A stretch of 16,380 nt of DNA from positions 1 through 16,380 of the forward strand of contig JAEWEG010000067.1 of NCBI GenBank assembly GCA_023389575.1. The letters run 5' to 3'. How positions within the stretch are numbered: position 1 is the stretch's first letter; the number at the start of each line of letters is the position of its first letter. Source of the DNA: Chloroflexota bacterium (GTDB lineage Bacteria; Chloroflexota; Chloroflexia; Thermomicrobiales; UBA6265). The notes beneath the pieces were generated by a model. The model was not told where the DNA came from. It was given only the letters and a program-made list of their open reading frames with translations, and searched no databases. Below, piece after piece: positions 6,481 to 13,588 of the stretch. Both the position numbers and the translations under genes were made by a program.

Positions 6481-8436
6481 GTGGCCATCACCTCCACCCC
6501 ATCGAGCCTCACCCCAGAACGGCTTGTCACCGGCATCCGGTCCGCGGGTGGCCCAGCCATCTCGCCGGACGGCTCCCGCATCGTATACTCGCTGGCTGAA
6601 GTCGACCCGGAGACGTGGAAATCGACAAGCCAGCTGTGGAGCGTCTCGCCCAGCGGCGATGATGCCCGGCAACTCACCTCCAGTGGGCTCACCAACGGCG
6701 GGCAGGTCTGGTCGCCGGACGGCTCGGCCATCGCCTACGTTTCCCGCCAGAATGGTGACAGGCCGTATGTGGTAAGCGTGCTGCCGGCAGCCGGAGGTGA
6801 GCCCCGCGAGGTCGCTCGCCATGCCTCAGCCCCGTTGACGCTGGCCTGGCGGCCAGATGGCGCGGCGCTTGCCTATACGCTACCGGTCGATCCGGACAAT
6901 CCGGCCGAGGAACCAATTGACCCGGACGCCGCGCCGAAGGTTCGCGCGTTTCGCCGTCTCGACTACAAGCAGGACAATCGCGGCCTGCTGTACGACACGC
7001 GGCTCCAGGTGATGGTGGTGGAGTTCGAAGGAGGCACTCCACGCCCGTTGACCAGCGCGCTCGTGGACCACACCGATCCGCAATGGTCGCCGGATGGCTC
7101 CACCATCGCCGCGAAGGTCCTCAACCGCAACGGCATGCACCAGCAACTCGGCCTGATCGATGTGGCATCGGGTGATGTCACCCTTGTCGGCACGGAGGAC
7201 TGGTCGCTCGGCACCTGGCGATGGTCCGAGGATGGAACGTTCATTTTGTTCGACGGCGACGATGTCCCCGGCGCACAGAACGACTACTTCCGATACGACG
7301 TCGAGCCGGGTGTGGTCACGCGGTTGACGGACGACCTCGCGTTTTCGCCCGAAGTTGGCTACCCGACACTTGGAAACCCCGCCCAACCCGTTTGGCTCGA
7401 TGCGACGACGGCGCTGGTGCATGGCATTCAGGCCGGCGCCAGTGGCCTGTGGACGATCGACGCGTTCTCCGGAGAGATCACCGAGGTCGCGCGATTCGAG
7501 ACCGTGCACAGTGGCCTGAGCGTCGACGCGGCCCGCAAGCTCGTGGTGCAGTCGCACGCCACGCCCCTCTCCACCGGCGAGGTCGTCACCGTCGATCTCG
7601 AGACCAGGGAAGCGACGGTTATCACTCAGCTCAACGATGCGTTCTTTGGCGAGACGCCGGTGGGCACATTCGAGAAGGCATCCATCCAGCGGGCGGGAGA
7701 ACAGATCGACTTCTGGATCACCTTCCCGCCTGACTTCGACGAGGCCGGGTCCTATCCCGTCGTGCTCGATATCCATGGCGGACCTCACGGCAACTTCGGA
7801 TATGGTTTCGACAAGGTCGCGGCGGTGCTGGCGAACGCCGGCTACATCGTCGTCTCCCCGAACCCGCGGGGCTCGGGCACCTATGGACGGCGTTTCGCGC
7901 ACCTGGTGCATGGCGACTGGGGCCACGGCGACTGGGAAGACCTGCAGGCGGCGCTCGACGCCGTGCTGGAACGTTCCTACGCCGACGCCGAGCGGACCGC
8001 GATCATGGGGTACTCATACGGCGGCTTCATGACGTCGTGGGCGATTGGCCACACGAACCGGTTCAAGGCGGCCGTTTGTGGCGCGCCGGTGTTCGACCTG
8101 GAGTCGTTCTACGGAACCAGCGATATCGGGCATGTCTGGGGCGCCCATCAGTGGGGTGGCGAGCTGCCGGAGCATCGCGAATGGATGCTGGAGCATTCGC
8201 CCTCGACCCACATCCACAACGCCACGACTCCGACCCTGATCGTGCATGGCGAACAGGACCACCGGTGCCCGATCGGGCAGGGAGAGCAACTGTTCGTCGC
8301 GCTCTCCCGGCAAGGCGTGGAGACCGAGTTCGTGCGCTATCCAGGGGGAGCGCACCTGATGTTCCACAGCGGTCCAAACGAGCACAAGGCCGATTACTAC
8401 CAGCGCGTGGTCGACTGGTTCGCCAAGCGCGTGTAG
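6481..8436 (+). CDS. S9-family serine peptidase (acylaminoacyl-/prolyl-oligopeptidase type)
   Basis: A 651-residue serine peptidase that removes N-terminal acyl amino acids or short peptides from oligopeptides. Residues 1 to about 390 form a beta-propeller with blade signatures (W/I)SPDG near positions 27, 77, 123, 202 and 249. The rest is an alpha/beta-hydrolase domain: oxyanion motif HGGPHG (432-437), nucleophile elbow GYSYGG (S512), acid in HGEQDHRCP (D593) and base in GGAHLMF (H625). The D-to-H spacing of 32 is typical. No signal peptide is seen, so it is likely cytoplasmic. The start is GTG at 6481 with AAGAAGGA 8 nt upstream. It lies 75 bp after the M20 gene, with a hairpin in the gap, so it may be a third gene of that operon or have its own control. 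Confidence 0.95.
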   Translation: MAITSTPSSLTPERLVTGIRSAGGPAISPDGSRIVYSLAEVDPETWKSTSQLWSVSPSGDDARQLTSSGLTNGGQVWSPDGSAIAYVSRQNGDRPYVVSVLPAAGGEPREVARHASAPLTLAWRPDGAALAYTLPVDPDNPAEEPIDPDAAPKVRAFRRLDYKQDNRGLLYDTRLQVMVVEFEGGTPRPLTSALVDHTDPQWSPDGSTIAAKVLNRNGMHQQLGLIDVASGDVTLVGTEDWSLGTWRWSEDGTFILFDGDDVPGAQNDYFRYDVEPGVVTRLTDDLAFSPEVGYPTLGNPAQPVWLDATTALVHGIQAGASGLWTIDAFSGEITEVARFETVHSGLSVDAARKLVVQSHATPLSTGEVVTVDLETREATVITQLNDAFFGETPVGTFEKASIQRAGEQIDFWITFPPDFDEAGSYPVVLDIHGGPHGNFGYGFDKVAAVLANAGYIVVSPNPRGSGTYGRRFAHLVHGDWGHGDWEDLQAALDAVLERSYADAERTAIMGYSYGGFMTSWAIGHTNRFKAAVCGAPVFDLESFYGTSDIGHVWGAHQWGGELPEHREWMLEHSPSTHIHNATTPTLIVHGEQDHRCPIGQGEQLFVALSRQGVETEFVRYPGGAHLMFHSGPNEHKADYYQRVVDWFAKRV

Positions 8437-8442
8437 GCGATT

Positions 8443-8469
8443 GGGGAGCGGCCAGCCGGGTCGCTTCCC
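8443..8469 (+). terminator. Possible weak terminator hairpin after the S9 peptidase gene
   Basis: GGGGAGCG (8443-8450) pairs with CGCTTCCC (8462-8469) through 8 bp including one G-T wobble, with an 11-nt loop, starting 6 nt after the stop codon. No T-run follows. A promoter candidate begins 20 nt downstream, which fits a transcription-unit boundary here. Confidence 0.35.
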
Positions 8470-8489
8470 ATTCACCACGGCCCAGGCTG

Positions 8490-8518
8490 TTGCCACGCAC
8501 ACGGTGACGGGGTACAAC
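8490..8518 (+). promoter_or_regulatory. Candidate promoter of the cystathionine synthase/lyase gene
   Basis: TTGCCA (8490-8495), exactly 17 nt, then TACAAC (8513-8518). Transcription would begin near 8525 and leave a leader of about 93 nt. I looked for a SAM-type riboswitch in that leader and saw none. Motif match only. Confidence 0.35.
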
Positions 8519-8617
8519 TTGAGGCATTGGCCACGATGACCATCGCTTCCTGCCCGGACACAGGATGCGCCAGGAATCACCGGCCCTGGATCATCTCGAA
8601 CGGCAGCAGGAGCAGGA

Positions 8618-9799
8618 ATGTTCGACCCATCAAAACCGAATCAGCGTCGTCAGCAGACCGACTGGAGCGACAGGCACTTCGAAACCCGGGCGATTCGAAG
8701 CGGCCAGGACCCCGATCCCACCACGAGCTCCGTCGTCATTCCCCTTCACATGGCCAGCACGTACCGTCACGATGCCCTGGGCGAGTTCAAGGGCTTCGAA
8801 TACGGCCGCACCGGCAATCCCACCCGCACCGCGCTCGAGGACCAGATCGCCGCGCTCGAGCAGTCCAATTGGGCACTCTGCTATGCCTCCGGCACGGCCG
8901 CCGCCCAGAACATCACCTGGCTGCTCAACCCCGGCGACGAGGTGCTGCTCTCCGACGACATCTACTCGGGCACCTACCGGTTCCTGGTGGAGACGCTTTC
9001 GCGCTACGGGATCAAGACCAACCTCGCCAACTTCGGCGACCTCGACGCCGCCCGGGCCGCCCTCACTCCGGCGACCAAAATGGTCTGGGTCGAAACGCCA
9101 ACCAATCCAAACCTCCGCGTCACCGACATCGCGGGCATGTCGGCCATCGCGAAGGAAGCCGGCGCGCTGCTGGTGGTGGACAACACCTTTGCCACGCCCT
9201 ACCTGCAGCAACCGTTGGCCCTTGGCGCCGATATCGTCCTGTACAGCACCACCAAGTACATGGGCGGTCACTCCGACGTGGTCGGTGGCGCGCTGACGGG
9301 TAACGATCCGGAACTGGGCGAGTTCCTGCAGGGGATGCAGAACGCCGCTGGCGCGGTGCCTAGCCCGTTCGACTGCTGGCTGACGGTGCGAGGGCTGAAG
9401 ACGCTCGCCATCCGCATGGATCGGCACAGCGAGAACGCGCTGGCGGTCGCCACGTTCCTCGAAGGACATCCGGCCGTGGACGAGGTCTTCTATCCGGGGC
9501 TGCCCAGCCACGCCGGGCACGAAATCGCCCGGCGCCAGATGAAGGCGTTCTCCGGCATGGTCTCCTTCACCATGAAGGGCGGCTACGAGGCCGCGAAACG
9601 CGTGGTCGAGCGAACGCGAATCTTCCTGCTCGCCGAAAGCCTTGGCGGTGTTGAGTCGCTGATCGAGCACCCTGGCAAGATGACGCACATCAGCGTCGAA
9701 GGCACCGGCGTCGGTGTCAGCCAGAGCCTCATTCGATCCTCGGTGGGCATCGAGAACATCGCCGACCTGATCGCCGACCTGGACCAGGCGCTCACCTGA
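8618..9799 (+). CDS. Cystathionine gamma-synthase/gamma-lyase family PLP enzyme
   Basis: A 393-residue fold-type I PLP enzyme of the Cys/Met metabolism family, acting in transsulfuration: cystathionine synthesis from O-acyl-homoserine, or its cleavage, or methionine/homocysteine gamma-elimination. Visible motifs are EYGRTGNPT (61-69; Y62 and R64 contact PLP phosphate of the neighbouring subunit), YASGTAAAQN (89-98), VVDNTFATPYLQQPL (186-200; D188 binds the pyridine N), YSTTKYMGGHSD (209-220; Schiff-base K213) and ESLGGVESLIEHP (about 345-357). The first 15-20 residues are a polar extension before the family core. The ATG at 8618 has CAGGAG (8607-8612) upstream. It stands alone between a hairpin and a palindromic terminator. 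Sequence alone does not separate synthase from lyase, so I give no symbol. Confidence 0.92.
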   Translation: MFDPSKPNQRRQQTDWSDRHFETRAIRSGQDPDPTTSSVVIPLHMASTYRHDALGEFKGFEYGRTGNPTRTALEDQIAALEQSNWALCYASGTAAAQNITWLLNPGDEVLLSDDIYSGTYRFLVETLSRYGIKTNLANFGDLDAARAALTPATKMVWVETPTNPNLRVTDIAGMSAIAKEAGALLVVDNTFATPYLQQPLALGADIVLYSTTKYMGGHSDVVGGALTGNDPELGEFLQGMQNAAGAVPSPFDCWLTVRGLKTLAIRMDRHSENALAVATFLEGHPAVDEVFYPGLPSHAGHEIARRQMKAFSGMVSFTMKGGYEAAKRVVERTRIFLLAESLGGVESLIEHPGKMTHISVEGTGVGVSQSLIRSSVGIENIADLIADLDQALT

Positions 9800-9856
9800 C
9801 ACCGATTCCCGCCGACCGCGTCGCGATTCCGGCCCTCACACGATGCATCGATCCTC

Positions 9857-9882
9857 CACCCCAGCCGGTACCGGCTGGGGTG
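9857..9882. terminator. 26-bp palindromic hairpin, probable terminator of the PLP enzyme gene
   Basis: CACCCCAGCCGG (9857-9868) is followed by TA and its exact reverse complement (9871-9882). As RNA it gives an 11-bp or longer GC-rich stem with a small GTAC-type loop, followed by TTGCGTT, a poor U-tract. It lies 57 nt after the stop codon at 9799 and 70 nt before the next gene. A role as a protein-binding palindrome for the DUF1992 gene is an alternative. Confidence 0.6.
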
Positions 9883-9951
9883 TTGCGTTAACGGAGCCTA
9901 TTCGTTACGCTTTTCACAAATACATCTGACCCACAGCGACGTGGAGGACAC

Positions 9952-10569
9952 ATGCCGGTACGACATGAAGGCGACTACCAGCGCAAGGCGATCAGGAGTT
10001 GGGATAGCTGGATCGAAGAGGCGATTCAGGAGGCCCAGGCGCGAGGTGAGTTTGACAACCTGCCCGATGCCGGGAAGAAGATTGACCTGGAGGAGACCCC
10101 GTTCGCCCCGGAAATGGCTTCGGCGCTGAGAACGTTGAAGAACGCCGGGTACGCCCCGACCTGGATGGAGATCGACCGCGAGATCACCCAGGGCAAGGTG
10201 GAGATGGAGGAATTCCTCGAACGCTCCGGCGCGTATCTCCAGAAACGTCGCGACGAACTCGATTCTCCTCCGCTCCAGGTTGAGGAAACATCCGCGCGGC
10301 CCTCGCTGTGGAAACGGTTCGTGCGCTGGATCAGCTTCGCGTCCGATGTCGATCCGTCACCGGCGTCGCGACGCCTGACCCTCGACGACCTGATCATGAT
10401 TCGCGAGCGAATGCGGGACCAGTATCTTGAACGCGCCGCCGAGGTGGACAAGAAGACGACCGCCTTCCACGCCGCCCTCCCGCGAAACCTCTGGCACCTG
10501 GAACGGATGCGCATCCCCCAGGACCGGGCTGCGCGGATGTTCGATGAGGCCATCCCGCCACTGGCGTGA
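9952..10569 (+). CDS. DUF1992 (DnaJ homologue subfamily C member 28 conserved domain) protein
   Basis: A 205-residue soluble protein. Residues about 14-85 carry the DUF1992/DnaJC28 domain: WIEEAIQEAQARGEFDNLPD followed by AGKKIDL, then a helical region ending GYAPTWMEIDREI. The rest is charged and helical, with a WKRFVRWISF segment (about 120-129) and a C-terminal domain that resembles only the same family. No J-domain is present, as usual for bacterial members. Function is unknown; the name comes from a eukaryotic homologue. The ATG at 9952 has GGAGG (9943-9947) only 4 nt upstream, a short but workable spacing, and no better start exists. The gene is flanked by hairpins on both sides and is probably monocistronic. 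Confidence 0.88.
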   Translation: MPVRHEGDYQRKAIRSWDSWIEEAIQEAQARGEFDNLPDAGKKIDLEETPFAPEMASALRTLKNAGYAPTWMEIDREITQGKVEMEEFLERSGAYLQKRRDELDSPPLQVEETSARPSLWKRFVRWISFASDVDPSPASRRLTLDDLIMIRERMRDQYLERAAEVDKKTTAFHAALPRNLWHLERMRIPQDRAARMFDEAIPPLA

Positions 10570-10576
10570 CAACAAG

Positions 10577-10610
10577 CAACAGCCTCCCGCTGTTATGCGA
10601 GAGGCTGTTG
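10577..10610. terminator. Shared terminator hairpin between the DUF1992 gene and the toxin gene
   Basis: CAACAGCCTC (10577-10586) pairs with GAGGCTGTTG (10601-10610); after a mismatch three further inner pairs lead to a 6-nt loop. It lies between two convergent genes. The minus-strand side is followed by the T-rich TGCTTGTTGT, so it best serves the toxin-antitoxin operon; the plus-strand side has no U-tract. Confidence 0.6.
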
Positions 10611-10627
10611 AGATGAATATCCCGGAG

Positions 10628-10894
10628 CTAATCGTAGACGCGGCTACGGTGCGCGACCCACACCACCAACACTCGAACCTGGTCGTCTTCGATTTCGCAT
10701 ATCACCCGATAGTCGCCGACTCGGTAGCGCCAGTATCCCGCGAGCGGACCCGACAACGCCTTGCCGCGTGATCGCGGATCTTCCAAAGGCGCTACCTCGG
10801 TCTGCAGGAAGTCGAGTATGCGACGTTGCCACGTTCGATCAATCCGAGAAAGGTCCTTGCTGGCTGAACGGATGAACTCAATCCTCCAGGCCAA
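10628..10894 (-). CDS. RelE/ParE-superfamily toxin
   Basis: An 88-residue basic protein with the RelE fold pattern: N-terminal strand WRIEFIRSA, two helices (KDLSRIDRTWQRRILDFL), a turn with KALSGPLAGYWRYRVGDYRV, and strands ICEIEDDQVRVLVVWVAHRSRVYD. In RelE these C-terminal strands carry the mRNA-cleaving residues; here R63, R83 and Y87 align with E. coli R61, R81 and Y87, while the lysines K52/K54 appear replaced by arginine or aromatic residues. The start is inferred as TTG at 10894, because an AGGAG box precedes it inside the antitoxin gene and the family pattern begins just after it. The frame is open further upstream, but that stretch reads through the antitoxin gene. It overlaps the antitoxin by 17 bp, so translation is probably coupled. 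Expected role: ribosome-dependent or free mRNA interferase inhibited by the upstream antitoxin. Confidence 0.85.
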   Translation of the reverse strand: MAWRIEFIRSASKDLSRIDRTWQRRILDFLQTEVAPLEDPRSRGKALSGPLAGYWRYRVGDYRVICEIEDDQVRVLVVWVAHRSRVYD

Positions 10895-11102
10895 GCTGTC
10901 TCCTGACCTCCTGGATGGAGTACGTCGGTTCGTTTCGGGAGGACCGTGCAAGAACTTCGCTAACGTCGTCCTGCTCGTCCAGCCAGTCCAGGAGAGCTTC
11001 CAGCGCGACATCTGACTTGGAGTGGCCAGTTTCCTGGGCGACGCGTTCGAGTCGCTCGTCCAGAGCGGAACCGGAAGGTATCGTGATCGTTGTGTCAGCC
11101 AT
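10878..11102 (-). CDS. RelB/ribbon-helix-helix-type antitoxin
   Basis: A 74-residue acidic protein. The N-terminus TTITIPSG is a typical ribbon strand, followed by helix ALDERLERVAQETG and helix SKSDVALEALLDWLDEQD, the ribbon-helix-helix DNA-binding pattern. The C-terminal part (SSRNEPTYSIQEVRRQLGLED) would wrap the toxin. The ATG at 11102 is chosen because AGGAGG lies 6 nt upstream; an in-frame ATG ten codons earlier has no such box. It precedes the toxin gene and overlaps it, the classical antitoxin-first order. Such antitoxins repress their own operon, and an inverted repeat (11122-11138) sits between the ribosome binding site and a TAAAAT -10 candidate. It was recognised by pattern and context; subfamily (RelB versus CopG/ParD) is open. 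Confidence 0.85.
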   Translation of the reverse strand: MADTTITIPSGSALDERLERVAQETGHSKSDVALEALLDWLDEQDDVSEVLARSSRNEPTYSIQEVRRQLGLED

Positions 11103-11121
11103 GATGTACCTCCTGGCGGCT

Positions 11122-11148
11122 TGTGGGCCCATCCCACACCTGGATTTT
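11122..11148 (-). promoter_or_regulatory. Candidate autoregulatory operator and -10 box of the toxin-antitoxin operon
   Basis: TGTGGG (11122-11127) and CCCACA (11133-11138) form an inverted repeat with a 5-bp spacer, just upstream of the antitoxin ribosome binding site. On the minus strand TAAAAT (11143-11148) is a -10 candidate directly upstream, so the repeat would lie at or just after the transcription start, as expected for antitoxin repression. No good -35 box was found. Confidence 0.4.
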
Positions 11149-11172
11149 ACCAGCGGCCACTCCAGGTGCCCC

Positions 11173-12549
11173 TCAGTCCGCCGCGATGGTCGGAAGGTGC
11201 GTGAGCGCTTCGTCGATGGTCGCCTGCGGGTGCTCGTAGTCCACCAGGTCGCCGGCCAGGTACCGCTGGTAGGCGGCGAGGTCGAAGTTGCCGTGACCGG
11301 AGAGCCCGAACAGGATCGTGCGGTCCTCGCCCTTCTCCCTTGCGTCCAGCGCCTCGTTCACCGCCGCCCGGATCGCGTGTGCCGATTCCGGGGCCGGGAC
11401 GATGCCCTCCGTTCGTGAGAACTGGACGGCCGACTCGAACGCTCCGAGCTGGTTGACGGCAACAGCCTCGATCAGGCCCTCCTCCAGGAGCAGGCTGACG
11501 AGTGGAGCCGATCCGTGATAGCGCAGGCCACCGGCGTGAATGCCGGCCGGCATGAAGGTGTGGCCAAGGGTATGCATCTTCAACAGCGGCGTCATACCCG
11601 TGGTGTCGCCGAAGTCATACTCGTACACGCCCCGCGTCAGGGTTGGGCAGGCGGCCGGCTCGGCGGCGACCACGCGCACGTCCTTGCCAGCCAGCTTCTC
11701 GCGGATGAACGGGAAGGTGAGCCCGGCGAAGTTGGACCCGCCGCCAACGCAGCCCACGATCACATCCGGCCAGGCGTCGGCCATCTCGATCTGCTCCAGC
11801 GCTTCCGTGCCGATCACGGTCTGGTGGAGCATGACGTGGTTGAGAACCGAGCCCAGCGAGTACTTGGTGTCCTTGCGGGAGGCGGCGTCCTCGACCGCCT
11901 CGGAAATCGCCATGCCCAGCGAGCCAGTGGAATCCGGATCGTCGGCCAGCATCTGGCGTCCGGCGTTGGTCTCGTTGCTTGGGGAGGCGATGCACTGGGC
12001 GCCCCAGGTCTCCATCAGCGCGCGACGATAGGGCTTCTGCTCGTACGAGATCTTCACCATGTAGACCTTCAGGTCGATGTTGAAGAAGGCACAGGCCATC
12101 GCCAGCGAGCTTCCCCACTGCCCGGCGCCGGTCTCCGTGGTGATGCGCTTGACGCCCGCCTGCTGGTTGTACCAGGCCTGCGGAACGGCCGTGTTCGGCT
12201 TGTGGCTTCCGGCCGGATTTGTCCCTTCATATTTGTAGAAGATGCGGATGCCTTCGGGGAGGTCGAGTGCCTGTTCCAGCCGGGACGCTCGGTACAGCGG
12301 CGTCGGGCGCCACAGGCGGTAGATGTCCCGCACCGGGTCTGGAATCTCGATGTAGCGTTCCTGGGAGACCTCCTGGGCGATGAGCGACATCGGGAACAGC
12401 GGCGCGAGGTCGTCCGGGCCAATCGGCTGGCCGGTGCCCGGGTGCAACGGCGGCGGGAGCGGCGAGGGGAGATCGGCGGCGATGTTGTACCAGCTCGTGG
12501 GTATTCGATCCTCGTCGAGGAGGAACTTCGTGTGCTTGGTGGAGGCCAA
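11173..12549 (-). CDS. trpB2: TrpB2-type tryptophan synthase beta-like PLP enzyme
   Basis: A 458-residue fold-type II PLP enzyme of the TrpB2 subgroup, which makes tryptophan from indole and serine, or may act as an indole-salvaging or serine-deaminating enzyme. Subgroup hallmarks are the N-terminus KHTKFLLDEDRIPTSWYNI and the PPPLHPGTGQPIGPDDLAP segment (about 33-50). Active-site motifs are NPAGSHKPNTA (Schiff-base K117), ETGAGQWG (catalytic E139) and the phosphate loop GGGSN (269-273). The start is taken as TTG at 12549, preceded by AAAGGA 7 nt upstream; this gives the usual family length. An in-frame ATG at 12609 would add 20 residues unlike the family. No trpA or other trp gene is near, consistent with a stand-alone TrpB2. 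It is followed 70 nt downstream by the antitoxin gene on the same strand. Confidence 0.93.
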   Translation of the reverse strand: MASTKHTKFLLDEDRIPTSWYNIAADLPSPLPPPLHPGTGQPIGPDDLAPLFPMSLIAQEVSQERYIEIPDPVRDIYRLWRPTPLYRASRLEQALDLPEGIRIFYKYEGTNPAGSHKPNTAVPQAWYNQQAGVKRITTETGAGQWGSSLAMACAFFNIDLKVYMVKISYEQKPYRRALMETWGAQCIASPSNETNAGRQMLADDPDSTGSLGMAISEAVEDAASRKDTKYSLGSVLNHVMLHQTVIGTEALEQIEMADAWPDVIVGCVGGGSNFAGLTFPFIREKLAGKDVRVVAAEPAACPTLTRGVYEYDFGDTTGMTPLLKMHTLGHTFMPAGIHAGGLRYHGSAPLVSLLLEEGLIEAVAVNQLGAFESAVQFSRTEGIVPAPESAHAIRAAVNEALDAREKGEDRTILFGLSGHGNFDLAAYQRYLAGDLVDYEHPQATIDEALTHLPTIAAD

Positions 12550-12662
12550 GGGTGATTCCTTTCGTACCGTCAAACCAGGTGTGAGTTCAGAGACCCGTAT
12601 GGCATTCATCTTCCTATACTTGAGCCATTGGCGTCGACTGATTCCATTCTGAAGGGAGCGAC

Positions 12663-13424
12663 ATGCGCTACACACTGCTTCGGAACGCCGCCGCGCTGCT
12701 CGAGTTTGGCGGTCGCCGCCTGCTGATCGACCCCGCGCTGGATCCGGCGGGCGCGAGGCCGCCCGTGTCGAACACGCCCAACCAGAAGCCCAATCCACTG
12801 GTCGAGCTTCCATCCGGGTGGGAGGAGGTCGTTGACTCGGCGGACACCCTGGTCGTCACCCATCTCCACCAGGATCACTTCGACGCGGCGTCCGCCTCTC
12901 GCCTGGACACCCACCTTCCGCTCCTCTGCCAGCCGGAGGATATCGAGCGCCTTGAGGCTCAGGGCTTCGATGCCCTATACCCAGTGGAGACGGATGTCCG
13001 GATAGGCGAGGTGATGGTGACGCGGACACCGGGACATCATGGAACGGGGGCGATCGGCCGCCTAATGGCGCCGGTCTCCGGATTCGTGTTCAAGGCGCAA
13101 GGCGAGCCTGTTGTGTACCTCGCGGGCGACACGATCTGGTGCGACGAGGTCGCGGAGGTGATCGAGCGACACGCTCCTGGCGTGATCGTGGTCAACGCGA
13201 GTGGGGCACGCTTCCTGGAGGGTGACCCAATCGTGATGACGGCGGAGGATGTGGCCAAGGTCCACCAGGCCGCCCCGGATGCCACAGTGGTGGTCGTGCA
13301 TCTCGAAGCGATCAACCACTGCCTCGAAACCCGCGACCATTATCGCCAGCGGCTGCCAGAGCTGGGTGTGAGCATGGAACGCGTGGTGATTCCGGCCGAT
13401 GGTGAACGGATCGAGGTAGCGTGA
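12663..13424 (+). CDS. MBL-fold metal-dependent hydrolase (UlaG-like)
   Basis: A 253-residue single-domain metallo-beta-lactamase-fold hydrolase, probably cytoplasmic. The metal motif THLHQDHFD (66-74) provides H67, H69, D71 and H72; further ligands are in TPGHHGTG (H125/H126), LAGDT (D156) and VVVHLEAINHC (H213 or H219). The opening RNAAALLEFGGRRLLIDPAL is the fold's first hairpin and is like small UlaG/YycJ-type stand-alone hydrolases. Substrate is unknown: family members open lactones, cleave phosphodiesters or thioesters. The ATG at 12663 is preceded by AAGGGAG. It is divergent from trpB2 with a 113-nt gap that holds a TATACT -10 candidate (12615-12620) but no clear -35. A bidirectional terminator at 13547-13580 follows the gene. 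Confidence 0.9.
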   Translation: MRYTLLRNAAALLEFGGRRLLIDPALDPAGARPPVSNTPNQKPNPLVELPSGWEEVVDSADTLVVTHLHQDHFDAASASRLDTHLPLLCQPEDIERLEAQGFDALYPVETDVRIGEVMVTRTPGHHGTGAIGRLMAPVSGFVFKAQGEPVVYLAGDTIWCDEVAEVIERHAPGVIVVNASGARFLEGDPIVMTAEDVAKVHQAAPDATVVVVHLEAINHCLETRDHYRQRLPELGVSMERVVIPADGERIEVA

Positions 13425-13546
13425 CCCCGGTAGGTGGGATATCGCGACAACCCGTCAATGGCCCACCAGTAGGGAAGCTCTAGCCGGCCGGCGAATACCG
13501 CGTTGGAACTGGTGACCAGGCCGGCGTTTGAGTCAGCCTGGACGAT

Positions 13547-13580
13547 AAGAACCCAGCACGATATTCGCGCTGGGTTCTTT
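13547..13580. terminator. Bidirectional intrinsic terminator between convergent genes
   Basis: AAGAACCCAGC (13547-13557) pairs perfectly with GCTGGGTTCTT (13569-13579), with an 11-nt loop and a T-rich end on each strand (TTCTTT on plus, TTCTTAT on minus). It lies 9 nt after the stop of the minus-strand serine hydrolase and also ends the plus-strand MBL-fold gene. The rest of 13425-13546 holds no gene I can support. Confidence 0.85.
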
Positions 13581-13588
13581 GCGTACGG

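Noticed and set aside
8525..8617. SAM- or cobalamin-type riboswitch in the leader of the cystathionine enzyme gene
   Set aside because: The leader is only about 93 nt and none of the conserved core motifs I would expect could be seen.
8630..9802. Long minus-strand open frame opposite the PLP enzyme gene
   Set aside because: The plus strand carries all PLP-enzyme motifs; the antisense frame is a GC-rich codon-position artefact without domain signals.
10895..11137. Longer toxin reading frame starting at 11137
   Set aside because: It reads through the antitoxin gene in another frame with no recognisable domain; the RelE pattern starts just after the TTG at 10894.
12550..12662. Tryptophan attenuator or leader peptide before trpB2
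   Set aside because: The short frame upstream (from 12609) has no Trp codons and there is no terminator/antiterminator pair.
12610..12813. TrpB2 extended to a start at 12813
   Set aside because: The extension is antisense to the start of the MBL-fold gene and is Arg/Ala-rich shadow coding unlike any TrpB N-terminus.
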